Shown piece after piece: positions 44,009 to 53,363 of a stretch of 64,000 nucleotides of DNA. A model generated the notes under the pieces. That model worked only from the letters and a program-made list of their open reading frames with translations. It had not been told where the DNA came from and searched no databases. The stretch comes from Candidatus Flexicrinis proximus. GTDB taxonomy: Bacteria; Chloroflexota; Anaerolineae; Aggregatilineales; Phototrophicaceae. The DNA lies in the NCBI GenBank assembly GCA_016712885.1, contig JADJQF010000004.1:186001-250000 (forward strand). Direction: 5' to 3'. The position numbers were made by a program, and so were the translations under genes. Every line of letters starts with the position of its first letter. The stretch's first letter is position 1.

Positions 44009-46543
44009 CTACGGCGTGGGCGTTGGTGTCTGACGGCCGATCATCGCCTGCGTCGCTACGATATCCGCCACCTGTCCAGCGTCCGCCGGTGTGGTGTCCG
44101 TATTCGCACTGGGGACCGCGGCGCGCGCGTCGGCCAGCACACTGCGGATTCCTTCCAATGACCGGTCGTCCACGGGATAGATTGCGCCATCTGTGCCACG
44201 CACCAGCAGCGCCGGTGTCGAACCGATACCCATCAACGAGGCATAGCTGAGATCGGTCGCTGCCTGCGCCACGATCTGACTGCAGGCCAGCAGTTCGGCG
44301 CTGTCGAGGGAAAAACGGCTGCCAAGTTCTGCCGCCAGCGACTCGGCCCGGTTATACGCGCCGAAATTGTTGAATGCGATGTCATACAGCGCGTTACTGA
44401 CTGCCGGGAATTCTCCCGGCCGTGCCTGCTCGACACACTCGGCCAGGTTTGCCGCAACTCGCGTCGAGTCGCCTCCGGCCGTTGGCAGCGTGCGGTGCTC
44501 GAAGTTTGCCAGGCCGCTCACTACATCAGTGGCCAGGAATTCCTCGACGGTCGGATGGTAATTCTGGCAGTGCGGACAAGCCCAGTCCGCGAACACGATG
44601 AGCGTTGGATTTCCAGCGGGCAAGCCAATCGAGAATGCGCCATCCGGTCCGCGGAATGCCCCGAATCCGGTGTCGCTGCTTGGTTCGGTCGCGCGCGGAA
44701 GCGGGGTCAAAGTCGGCAGCGGCGTAAAGGTGGGGGTGGCGAGGATTACAGGCGCAGCCGTTGGCATATTCTGCGCCAGCGCGGTCTGTGTCGCGTTGAT
44801 CGCGCCAGACCTGTCAACCGGCTGCAGCGTCGGTCGCCCTAATATGGTTTCCATCTCGCCGGCGGTGTTCAGGGTGATCGCGAAGCGTGTGAACATCGCA
44901 TAGTCGGGTGCGACCTGCACGCTGAACGACAGGGCGCCCAATTTTGCCAGATACGGCCGAATTTCGTCGGCAGTCCTTGTGTCGTAGAGCATTGCGGCTG
45001 CCGCTGGCGCGAATACCGACGGCTGGAACACGCCATTCACCGCCGACTCGGGGCGGAAGTTCGCGGCCGCTTCCAGCAGCCACGGTGCAGTCACTTCACC
45101 CGCCTGTGCCAGCGCCGAGTCAACGGCGCCGGACGTTCCGAGCACAGCCATCTCTCCGCTGACCGCCAGCGAGATGGTCACCGAAGTGTCGTCGCGCCCG
45201 TCGGGATACAGCACGACATCCAGCCGGCGCAGTGCTTCCGTCCGCGTGACGCGCAGGTCCGCGTATTCCCACCCGCCGCTGCTGTCGCGCAGCAGATGCA
45301 GCGTCCGGGCCAGATTCTCGAAGGCGGCGATCGATTGTTCCGGTCTGCCGACTCGGAATACCCCGGCTGCTTCGATTGGTAAGACCCCTGTTGCGGAATC
45401 ACTGGGTTGCCACTCTGGATTAAGCTGCGCGAACAGCACGTAGTCAGACGACGACCAGTTCTGCAGATCGCTCAACGTCAGACCGAGCAGATTCCCGAAA
45501 ATGAGATCGGCAACCTGCCGCGGATCCATTTCCTCAATCAGACCTCGCATCGTCTCTGCGCCGTGCGGGCTGTAGTCACGGGGCATCTCATCCCACATGA
45601 ACTCCATGGCCGCATCGATATACAGCCCGCCGAATGTATCCCATAAGTCGACAGCCGGGCCGGAAAGGTTATTCCCCTGCAGCACTGCAAACGCGTCGTG
45701 CGGCACAAATGCCAGGGCTTCGCTGTTGGCTGCCTGCGGCGGCTGCAAGGGCAAACCCAGCGGACGAACGCCGTTAAGATTAGGCGCGCCTGTCACAACA
45801 TCCATCAACAGATCGCCGTTCTCCGCCCGCGTAAAGCCAATGGCCGTCGTCCCGACCAGCCGCAGCATCACTGCCTTAAAGAGTGACTCATCGAAGTCGC
45901 CATCGGAGTAGTAGCTGTTGCTGCCGTTCCGTGCGATCAGCACCGGCATATCCAGGTAGATCAATCCGGCATAACTGGGAGCATCGAGTGCGCCGGCCGG
46001 CCCGGCATACAACGGGTTATCGATCAGCGACGGCGCGGCTATGTCCAGGAGTGCCAGCCCTTCCGGGTCGCCCACGATCAACAGGTCGTCGCGCCATTCT
46101 ACGGCTGTCGAGCCGAGCTGCGGCGTCAGGTAGGCTTCGGCTGCGGCACGGTCGGCAAGGTGCACGACCATGATTATCGCAACATCGCTGTAGGAATCGT
46201 CGTTGCGGGGCAGTACTGCCAGCGCGATAGCGTCGCCCAGCCACGGGCGGATTTCGTCGAAAGATACGCCCGTTGATCCGAACAGTTCTTCGACGGTTGT
46301 CTGCGGCACGCCGCGCAATCCTGTTGCGAGCTCTGAAATGAGGGTGTTGAACGCGGATATCGAATCGGCGTCGGTACGGATGCCCGCATAAAGCAGGGCA
46401 TCCTGTGGCACCTGGTCTGCCAGGCGCGATAGCACTCCCAGCGGTAAACCCGTCGCCGATGATCCGCGCTGTGCGCCGCTAACTCCGGAAAGCACGAGTG
46501 AAAGGATTATCAATAGCGTGAACTGCAAGACAAACTTGCGCAT
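44009..46543 (-). CDS. DUF3352 domain fused to a DsbA-like thioredoxin domain
   Basis: 844 residues from the ATG at 46543, which follows AAGGGGG; signal peptide FTLLIILSLVLSGVSGAQ. The first ~590 residues match DUF3352-type secreted proteins (DQVPQDALLYAGIRTDADSI, AIALAVLPRNDDSYSDVAII, EALAFVPHDAFAVLQGNN). A Thr/Pro linker follows. The final ~200 residues are a DsbA/thioredoxin-like domain with the redox motif CPHC (653-656, WACPHCQNYHPTV) and IGSTPALLVRG, the cis-Pro loop. It should oxidise or reduce thiols outside the membrane. The C-terminus is TPTPTP. The neighbouring gene upstream is the membrane kinase. Confidence 0.85.
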   Translation of the reverse strand: MRKFVLQFTLLIILSLVLSGVSGAQRGSSATGLPLGVLSRLADQVPQDALLYAGIRTDADSISAFNTLISELATGLRGVPQTTVEELFGSTGVSFDEIRPWLGDAIALAVLPRNDDSYSDVAIIMVVHLADRAAAEAYLTPQLGSTAVEWRDDLLIVGDPEGLALLDIAAPSLIDNPLYAGPAGALDAPSYAGLIYLDMPVLIARNGSNSYYSDGDFDESLFKAVMLRLVGTTAIGFTRAENGDLLMDVVTGAPNLNGVRPLGLPLQPPQAANSEALAFVPHDAFAVLQGNNLSGPAVDLWDTFGGLYIDAAMEFMWDEMPRDYSPHGAETMRGLIEEMDPRQVADLIFGNLLGLTLSDLQNWSSSDYVLFAQLNPEWQPSDSATGVLPIEAAGVFRVGRPEQSIAAFENLARTLHLLRDSSGGWEYADLRVTRTEALRRLDVVLYPDGRDDTSVTISLAVSGEMAVLGTSGAVDSALAQAGEVTAPWLLEAAANFRPESAVNGVFQPSVFAPAAAAMLYDTRTADEIRPYLAKLGALSFSVQVAPDYAMFTRFAITLNTAGEMETILGRPTLQPVDRSGAINATQTALAQNMPTAAPVILATPTFTPLPTLTPLPRATEPSSDTGFGAFRGPDGAFSIGLPAGNPTLIVFADWACPHCQNYHPTVEEFLATDVVSGLANFEHRTLPTAGGDSTRVAANLAECVEQARPGEFPAVSNALYDIAFNNFGAYNRAESLAAELGSRFSLDSAELLACSQIVAQAATDLSYASLMGIGSTPALLVRGTDGAIYPVDDRSLEGIRSVLADARAAVPSANTDTTPADAGQVADIVATQAMIGRQTPTPTP

Positions 46544-46675
46544 TAGACCCCCTTGAACCATCTGCCACATATCCTCATCATACGGCAAGTAGGGTGGTTC
46601 GCAAACAACCCTTGGTCTACGGAAGTCCAGCGCAGTTCATGTACGGTCCCGCGGTGAACCGGTATTGAGGCGCCG

Positions 46676-49669
46676 CTACTTGTCCGACTCCTGAACTTTT
46701 CGCACCTCAGCCTGTGTATCGCTCTCGATTTTGCCGGTTGGGGCATCGAGTGGCTTATCGTGCCGGATTCCCATCGCCGTCCCCATCTCCAGCACATCGG
46801 TCGCGCCGACCCGCGCGGTATTGGCGTTCAGCGCTCCGGTCCGGCCCAGTTCTTCCTTTGCCTGGCGTACCGCATCCATCAGCGTAGCCGTGTCAGGCAG
46901 TGCCGCTTTCGGACGGTTCAGGAACTCAGTCAGGCCGGATTTCTGTGCGCTGGCAGCGAGATAGCGTGCCCGGTAGCTCTGCACTGACTCGCGGATTTCA
47001 CGGATGATCAGCTGCGCATGCCCGCCCAGCGCGATCAGCAGCGCAAACGGGATCGTCGCATAAAAGATTTGGTTGTTCTCATACATGCCAGCATCGAAAT
47101 TGTATCGCATGTAGAACAGCGAGTCGGATACGGGCAGCGGCCCCCGGGCCTGCAGTGCCGGGTTGATTTGCGCCAGAAGGACGGTAAACAGGATGATGCT
47201 GGTCAGCGAGAACCCGAGCCGGCCCTGCCAGTTCAGGCCGTAGCCGGCGAATACGCCCGGCATCATTCCAAACAGGGCGAACCCGAATACTCCCAGCCAC
47301 GTCAGCGGCGCACTGGTACTTCCGAGCTGATAGACTGACGGGATAGCCACCGCCCACGCTGCGCCCAGGAATACGGCTGCGATCGCCCATGTGCGCGATG
47401 ACAGGTCGATAGGCATCTTCCAGCGCGGCTTTGCGGTCTGCAGCCGCAGGATGATCCCGCAGAACAGGCCAAATACCAGTCCGATCCCAGCCACCGGCCC
47501 GACCGAGAATGCGGGTGACTCCGGGCAGATGCTCAACTGGCTGCAGTGGTTGTTGTATGCGGCGAACACTGGCAGATAGACCGCCACCGCTGTGATTACA
47601 ACCGCTGTCCACGCCCGCAGGTGCAGCAGCGAATTGAAAGCGAAGCCGACTGCCATGCCGAATCCGCCGAACAACATCAGATCCCAATGGAAATCGGTAA
47701 GCTGCAAATACAGGTAGCTGTCCATTGCCCAGGTCAGCGCGCCAAACAGCGTTCCAAGTCCGAAGGCGAATGCAGCCCGAAGCGGCCACTTCCAGAAGCC
47801 GCGCAGCCGCGACGGAATCTCGTCGGCGAACAGGATCACCACTCCGACAAATACGGCAAACGCCAACCCAAAAGCCATCGTATTGGCGATACGGGTCGGC
47901 TGAAGCACGCTGACCGGCAGATCGTAGGTCGTCCACATCTGCCAGCCGCGCGCCAGCGATGCCCCGATGACCGCGAAGATGAACCGCCACGTAATTCCGA
48001 GTGGTCGACTGGTCATTCGGCGCAGGCTGTTGGCGCCCCACGCGTAAAATCTGCCGCCCGGACTGACCGTGTTTGGCAGGTTTGGCGCCTGATCGCGCAC
48101 AAGGGCCAGCGCGCGTAGAGCGCCCTTGCGTCCCACCCGCTGCTGGTCCGCCATATATTTCACCGCGGCCTCCGAACGGATACTTGCGACCGTGCGCGCG
48201 GCCGCTTCGCTGATCAACGGTTGTGACGGGTCAAGCGCCATCTCCGCAATCAGCAGATCGACTTCAGGTCCGTAGGTCGTGGGGAGCCACTCGTCCGGGG
48301 GGAGTTCGCGCGTTTCAACCCGGGCCAGCGTCATCAGCGCGCGTGTCATCGTTTGAGTGAGTTCAGGGAGGACCGGCGTCGTGCTTATGCGGCGGCTGGC
48401 CCTTGCCGAGAGCAGATGCAGCGCCGCGAGTTTGGCCTCGTCGTCGGTCTCGACCTGCAGGGACTGCGCGATCAGCCGCGGGATTCGCGGCGGTTCGTCG
48501 TCCTGCAGCAGTTCGAGCCGGCGCATCGCCCGGATTCGTGCCGGCGCGTTTGCGCTGCGGACGGCATGCAGGCACACCCACCTCCGGTTAGTGTCGTCGA
48601 GTGCCGCCCACCATGTATCGAGATTGATCCCATACTCCAACGCGCCACGCAGCAGCATCTGACGGCCAAAATCGTCGAATTCCAGCCCGTTATTTTCGGT
48701 ATCGGAATAAGTCGTCTCCATCACCATGAAGTCGGTAACGCCGAGAATGAATCGCCCATTCCCTCCATCCCACGCGGCGCGCGCACGCTGATAGATCGCC
48801 GCCGCTTCCTGAAGCTCCGGCGCGACACCAGGGATAGCTTCACTCGGAGCGCCAACCGTGGTCGCCTGCGTCAGGCTCAATGCCGCGCGCAGCTCGTCCA
48901 CCAGCGCCATCAGACTGTCGTGCCGTGTTCCGGGGTCTAACGCCGCGCTCCGCCGCAGGACTTCGCTCACTCTTGGCGGCATCGAAGGGATCTCAGGCAG
49001 CTCCGACTGGAACTGAAGCTGCTTCATCACCATTGGCGAAAGCCCATCGAACGGCAGCTTCCCGTTCAGCATGTGAAATCCCATGATGGCGAAACTGTAG
49101 ATATCCGCGCGCTTGTCCAGCGAATCGGATGTGAGCTGTTCGGGTGCCATGTACAATAGCGTTCCGCTGCCGGGGTTGATGGCCCGGCCCTGCGGATCAA
49201 GGGCGGTCGCCAGACCAAAGTCTGCCAGATATGGCGCTTTGTGGCTGTCCAGCAGGATATTCTGCGGTTTGAGGTCCAGGTGGATCACGCCGCGCGCGTG
49301 TGCATAATCGAGCGCCTGCGCCATCGCGGTCATCACGCGCAGCGCATCATCGAGTGATATCTGGCCGCGCTCCAGCCAGCCTGCCAGTGAACCCCCCGAT
49401 ACGTAACGCATAACGATGTACAGGCTGCCATTGTGTTCGCCGAAATCGTAAATCGGCAGGATGTTCGGGTGTTCCAGGTTGGCGATGGTTTCCGCTTCGC
49501 GTTTGAACATGCCGACTGGATCAGCATCTGGCGAGAGGCCGTGCGCGATGGTCTTCACCGCGACCATGCGGTTGAGTTTGCCGTCTCGCGCCGACCACAC
49601 GTCCGCCATGCCGCCGCGGCCGATGCGTTCGATGACCTGGTAGTCCTTGATGATCTCGCCAACATGCAT
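46676..49669 (-). CDS. Polytopic-membrane serine/threonine protein kinase
   Basis: 997 residues. The kinase domain (~10-270) has GRGGMADVW, catalytic Lys39 in MVAVKTI, HLDLKPQN (130-137), DFG (150-152) and MAPEQ. The HRD Arg is replaced by Leu, making it a non-RD kinase whose activity may not need activation-loop phosphorylation. A helical region (~280-540) with HEAT-like pairs follows, then about ten membrane helices (~560-900, for example FIFAVIGASLARG and AVVITAVAVYLPVFAAY) and a ~100-residue cytosolic tail. The ATG follows GGGGGTG. Such a polytopic C-terminus is unusual for Hanks-type kinases, which mostly have one helix. Confidence 0.9.
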   Translation of the reverse strand: MHVGEIIKDYQVIERIGRGGMADVWSARDGKLNRMVAVKTIAHGLSPDADPVGMFKREAETIANLEHPNILPIYDFGEHNGSLYIVMRYVSGGSLAGWLERGQISLDDALRVMTAMAQALDYAHARGVIHLDLKPQNILLDSHKAPYLADFGLATALDPQGRAINPGSGTLLYMAPEQLTSDSLDKRADIYSFAIMGFHMLNGKLPFDGLSPMVMKQLQFQSELPEIPSMPPRVSEVLRRSAALDPGTRHDSLMALVDELRAALSLTQATTVGAPSEAIPGVAPELQEAAAIYQRARAAWDGGNGRFILGVTDFMVMETTYSDTENNGLEFDDFGRQMLLRGALEYGINLDTWWAALDDTNRRWVCLHAVRSANAPARIRAMRRLELLQDDEPPRIPRLIAQSLQVETDDEAKLAALHLLSARASRRISTTPVLPELTQTMTRALMTLARVETRELPPDEWLPTTYGPEVDLLIAEMALDPSQPLISEAAARTVASIRSEAAVKYMADQQRVGRKGALRALALVRDQAPNLPNTVSPGGRFYAWGANSLRRMTSRPLGITWRFIFAVIGASLARGWQMWTTYDLPVSVLQPTRIANTMAFGLAFAVFVGVVILFADEIPSRLRGFWKWPLRAAFAFGLGTLFGALTWAMDSYLYLQLTDFHWDLMLFGGFGMAVGFAFNSLLHLRAWTAVVITAVAVYLPVFAAYNNHCSQLSICPESPAFSVGPVAGIGLVFGLFCGIILRLQTAKPRWKMPIDLSSRTWAIAAVFLGAAWAVAIPSVYQLGSTSAPLTWLGVFGFALFGMMPGVFAGYGLNWQGRLGFSLTSIILFTVLLAQINPALQARGPLPVSDSLFYMRYNFDAGMYENNQIFYATIPFALLIALGGHAQLIIREIRESVQSYRARYLAASAQKSGLTEFLNRPKAALPDTATLMDAVRQAKEELGRTGALNANTARVGATDVLEMGTAMGIRHDKPLDAPTGKIESDTQAEVRKVQESDK

Positions 49670-49809
49670 GCCACACCCCCAAAAGAGAGTAATCAGTTGT
49701 CAGACAATTTAGGTTTTGATGTTGTGAACGCTGATGCGTGTAGTGATGAAACGAACGCTGCCGGTCAGATCCGTCGAAAGACGACGTACTGACAACGGAC
49801 AACCCGCCG

Positions 49810-50853
49810 CTATCCGCGTAGTGTACCGCAGACCGGCTTGCTCGTGTCCATCATCTCCGGCCCGTGCAGCGCGACCACCACTGAGATTTTCGGCATGTGC
49901 CACGGATTGACCTGAAAGGCGTCATGCAGGCGGCTCCGCGCGTCGAAATTCGCTGTGACGGTCCCCACCTGATCGCGAAACATCCAGCGCAGCGTATTCC
50001 AAAGATACCGCCCCGCATCGAGCCGCTCATACCACAGGAAATTGACTTCCATCGACCGCAGCATGCCGTCGCTCGGCACAATATTCAGCAGGCGGTCGTT
50101 CACCAGTTTCAACACGCGCGGCATCCGGCGGATTTCATCGTACATCAGCGCCGCACGCAGGCTCGTCATTGCCCCCGCAACCTGTGCCCCGGATGCATCC
50201 CGTACGACGAAATAGCCGTAAACATGCGGGGCCGGATCGATATACGATTGCAGCCAGTCTGGCGACATGACGCTGTAAAGCTGAAAATCCTCGTAGAAGC
50301 GGTTTGAACGCGCGGCGATTTCCTCGTAATCGCGCTCCTCAGCCGCGTGAACGCTTAACCCCGTTGGGTCGGGTGGCTTGCGGCGCAGGATAGGCCGGAT
50401 CGCCAGCGTCAACGGGCTGAAGAACTGGTTTGCCCACTTCTTCATCGTGTTCTGAGAGGCGATGTTGTCCGTCGATGTATGGGTAACGATCACGCCGTCC
50501 TCGGCAAAGCGGCTTCGCGCCTGATCAACCCGCCACTGCGCGAGTGCACTGCCGACGCCTTTGCCGCGCGCGGCCTGCTGCACTTTCAGGTTTTCGAGAA
50601 ATGCAGATGGCAACACGCGGCCGTTGTACTTCACGTCCTCGAAGGCGACCGTCGCCGCGCCGAGTACCGTCTCGCCCTCGGTCGCCACCGCGCCGACCAT
50701 ATTCGGCTTCAGCGTCTTCCACGCCGTCACCGGATCGACCCTGAAACGGGTCGTGATCTGCATCCCGCTGGTTTCGGGATCGTCTTCCATCAGGTGGCGC
50801 ACCGCCTCGCCGTCGGCAGTTGTCATCGGGCGCAGGATGAATGTGTCCGGCAT
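49810..50853 (-). CDS. GNAT-family acetyltransferase, double domain
   Basis: 347 residues from the ATG at 50853 (GAGG upstream). The N-terminal GNAT domain has LRPMTTADGEAVRHLMEDD and the acetyl-CoA loop AARGKGVGSALAQWRVD with NIASQNTMKKW at its end. A second, less clear GNAT-like half follows from ~185 (LSVHAAEERDYEEIAARSN). Its substrate is unknown. It is the last gene of the M20 / ribokinase operon (46-nt gap). Confidence 0.85.
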   Translation of the reverse strand: MPDTFILRPMTTADGEAVRHLMEDDPETSGMQITTRFRVDPVTAWKTLKPNMVGAVATEGETVLGAATVAFEDVKYNGRVLPSAFLENLKVQQAARGKGVGSALAQWRVDQARSRFAEDGVIVTHTSTDNIASQNTMKKWANQFFSPLTLAIRPILRRKPPDPTGLSVHAAEERDYEEIAARSNRFYEDFQLYSVMSPDWLQSYIDPAPHVYGYFVVRDASGAQVAGAMTSLRAALMYDEIRRMPRVLKLVNDRLLNIVPSDGMLRSMEVNFLWYERLDAGRYLWNTLRWMFRDQVGTVTANFDARSRLHDAFQVNPWHMPKISVVVALHGPEMMDTSKPVCGTLRG

Positions 50854-50899
50854 ATCGGAAGTCCTCACAACCCATCGTCGCCTTACGCCCCGCTGGAGA

Positions 50900-51808
50900 T
50901 TACGCCTTCAGCAGGGTATCCACTTCGGCACGGTAGGGCATGCTGGACGCCGTGCCAGGTTTGGTCACGCACAGCGCGGCGGCAGCGTTGCCGAAACGCA
51001 CCGCATCGGGCAGCGCCAGGCCCTCGCCGAGGGCGACTGCCACCGCTGCCGTAAACGAGTCGCCTGCGCCGGTCGTATCGACCACGTCCACCTGAAATAC
51101 CGGCACATGTCCCTCTTCGTTGGCTGTAAAGTACCGCGTTCCGGCACCGCCCATCGTCACGATCACGGTCTGGTCAGGGCGTTTGAACAGCATCCGGGCC
51201 GCGCGTTCGACCACGCCGGTGCCGAGTCCGGTCAGCACTTCCAGTTCGGTTTCGTTGGGTGTCAGATAATCCGCGTCTGCCACCGTCGTGTCTGGCAGGG
51301 CGGATGCCGGGGCAGGGTTGAGGATTGTGCGGACGCCGTTGGCTTTGGCGACCGTCAGTGCGTATGCGGCGGTGGCTGGCGGGATCTCGAGCCCGGTTAC
51401 CAGCATATCGGCAGATTTGATCGCCTCGATCGCAGCATCGACGTCTGCCGTACTCAAGGCCAGGTTTGCCCCCAGCGCCACGACGATCATGTTCTCGCCG
51501 CCGGCCTCAACCAGAATCGGGGCGACGCCAGTCGCACGGTCGGGATCGACGACCACATAACGCGTATCGACGCCGTTATCGCGCCACATCTTCAGCGCAG
51601 TCTCGCCAAAGCTATCCTGCCCGACCCGTCCGACGAAGGTGACCTCCGCGCCCAGCCGCGCCGCGGCGATCGCCTGGTTCGAGCCTTTGCCGCCGGGGCC
51701 TGTGACGAACCTGTCGCCCATGACCGTCTCGCCGGGGCGTGGCATGCGCTGAACGTAGGTGGTCAGGTCCATATTGAAACTGCCGACAACAACGATTCTT
51801 GCGGTCAT
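50900..51808 (-). CDS. rbsK: Ribokinase (PfkB family)
   Basis: 302 residues. N-terminal signature RIVVVGSFNMDLTTYV, then GPGGKGSNQAIAAARLGAEVTFVGRVGQD, and the C-terminal PfkB motif VDTTGAGDSFTAAVAVAL with the catalytic Asp and the anion-hole GAGD. The pattern is that of ribokinase, which phosphorylates D-ribose at O5 with ATP. No ribose transporter or RbsD is next to it, so a related nucleoside sugar is also possible. It starts 50 nt after the M20 amidohydrolase stop and is co-transcribed with it; together they suggest salvage of ureide or nucleoside compounds (inference). Confidence 0.92.
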   Translation of the reverse strand: MTARIVVVGSFNMDLTTYVQRMPRPGETVMGDRFVTGPGGKGSNQAIAAARLGAEVTFVGRVGQDSFGETALKMWRDNGVDTRYVVVDPDRATGVAPILVEAGGENMIVVALGANLALSTADVDAAIEAIKSADMLVTGLEIPPATAAYALTVAKANGVRTILNPAPASALPDTTVADADYLTPNETELEVLTGLGTGVVERAARMLFKRPDQTVIVTMGGAGTRYFTANEEGHVPVFQVDVVDTTGAGDSFTAAVAVALGEGLALPDAVRFGNAAAALCVTKPGTASSMPYRAEVDTLLKA

Positions 51809-51858
51809 CGAATACTCCTTGCGCTGGCGGCATGCGAAGGCCTGCTGGTTTTGCCTTG

Positions 51859-53106
51859 CTACACCCGTTCGGCCATTTCAATCAACGTATGTAATAACAC
51901 ATTCGCGCCGAGTACGACGTCCTCCCACTCGGTGAATTCACGCGGATTATGGCTCAGACCTTCTACCGAAGGCACGAAGATCATCCCGGTCGGCGCAAAA
52001 TCGCTGAGCATCTGCGCGTCGTGTCCGGCATAGCTCACCATCCGCATATAGCTGGATACATCCAAATACTTGCAGCTCGACTCGATCGAGTCGACCGCCC
52101 AGTCCGACATTTTAGCGGCGGGCATGTGGACGACCCGGCGCGATGTCAGCCGCAGGTGAAACTGCCTGGCGACATCTGCTGCCAGCGCCAGCATCTGGTC
52201 TTCCATGACCGTGAGCGTGGATTCCTCGGGGTGGCGTACTTCGACCGTCAGGACGGTCTTGGACGGGATCGTATTGAAGGCTCCCGGCTCAACGGTGATG
52301 TTGCCTGCGTTGAAAATGCCTTCCTTGAACCCGTTTTGTACCCAGCGGTGGGCTTCCGTGATGAAGGCCGCCGCGCCGTGCAGCGCATCCTTCCGGCTGT
52401 CTGGCGCGGTCGTGCCGCTGTGTCCCGCTTCACCCAGGAACGTGAGGTGGTAGGTGGTTCGACCCACAATCCCGCTCACTACACCCAATCGGATCCCGCT
52501 GCGCCACAGCCGCGCGCCCTGTTCGATGTGCAGTTCGAGGAACCCCGCGACGTCTTCCGGTTTGCGTTTTGCCTTCTGCAGGTCGCTGATGTAGATACCA
52601 GCTCTAAACAAAGCCGCCCGGAAGGCGCTCTGATCTTCGCCTTCCCGGGCGGTGAAGTCCGGAAGTTTCCCTGTTAGCGCACGGCTGCCCATCAATGACT
52701 GCCACGCGCCTTCCTGGTCTGTAAAGTTGATGACCTCGAGGTTGACGGGCAGTCGCAGGCCGGACTCCTGAATAGTTCGAAGGCATTCCAGCCCGGCCAA
52801 TACGCCGACCGAGCCGTCGTATTTTCCGCCGTTGACCGATGAGTCGAGATGGGAGCCGACCAGGAACGACCGCCCCGATGGGTTGCCTGTCATCAGCAGC
52901 ACACCGCTGATATTGCCTGCGTCGTCGTCCCGCACCAGCAGTCCGGCATCGTCCAGTCGGTTGGCGAACCACGCGCGTGCTTCGAGGTCCTCGTTGCTCA
53001 GGGCAAGCCGGCTGACTCCACCCGCGATGGTCGCGCCAATATCGGCGACCGCCTCGAAATCCGCGCGCAACCGGTCGGCGTTAATGCGTACATCGGCTAG
53101 TGTCAT
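51859..53106 (-). CDS. M20-family N-carbamoyl-amino acid / allantoate amidohydrolase
   Basis: 415 residues of the Zn-dependent hydantoinase/carbamoylase family. Zn ligands are expected in GSHLDSSVNGGKYDGSVGVL (His, Asp), TDQEGA (Glu), ELHIEQGARLW (His) and GHDAQ (His). The C-terminal lobe has GMIFVPSVEGLSHNPREFT. The usual NEEG/DEEG catalytic pair reads DQEG, so the general-base Glu is replaced by Gln; activity may be altered or lost. The family releases ammonia and CO2 from N-carbamoyl amino acids or allantoate. It is the first gene of a three-gene operon. Confidence 0.9.
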   Translation of the reverse strand: MTLADVRINADRLRADFEAVADIGATIAGGVSRLALSNEDLEARAWFANRLDDAGLLVRDDDAGNISGVLLMTGNPSGRSFLVGSHLDSSVNGGKYDGSVGVLAGLECLRTIQESGLRLPVNLEVINFTDQEGAWQSLMGSRALTGKLPDFTAREGEDQSAFRAALFRAGIYISDLQKAKRKPEDVAGFLELHIEQGARLWRSGIRLGVVSGIVGRTTYHLTFLGEAGHSGTTAPDSRKDALHGAAAFITEAHRWVQNGFKEGIFNAGNITVEPGAFNTIPSKTVLTVEVRHPEESTLTVMEDQMLALAADVARQFHLRLTSRRVVHMPAAKMSDWAVDSIESSCKYLDVSSYMRMVSYAGHDAQMLSDFAPTGMIFVPSVEGLSHNPREFTEWEDVVLGANVLLHTLIEMAERV

Positions 53107-53160
53107 GAGTGCGTAGGCTGAATTCCGCAGAAAACTGCACAGAGTTTCGAATGTGGGGGT

Positions 53161-53166
53161 ATTATA
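53161..53166 (-). promoter_or_regulatory. -10 element for the M20 operon
   Basis: On the minus strand a perfect TATAAT lies 55 nt upstream of the start. No good -35 is visible at 16-18 nt. Confidence 0.4.
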
Positions 53167-53245
53167 TGCTTGTTGTCCAACTGCCGAAAGCCCCCCAACG
53201 ATTGGGGATGCGGCCGTAATGTACGGTTACTCTATGCGAACCTGA

Positions 53246-53275
53246 TGGATAATTGTACGTATGTATGATTATCCA
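53246..53275. repeat. Inverted repeat TGGATAAT-14 nt-ATTATCCA
   Basis: Two perfect 8-bp arms separated by 14 nt lie in the 257-bp divergent gap between the M20 operon and nfeD. This could be an operator for either direction, or a hairpin in a leader. Nothing else was found in that gap besides the -10 near 53161. Confidence 0.45.
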
Positions 53276-53363
53276 GCTTCTCAATCTGCAGCGTCACTGT
53301 GTTGCTTAAACCAGCGACCCTGCGCAGGTATGACGGGGAAGTGGTTTACTGAAAGGAGTGTCT

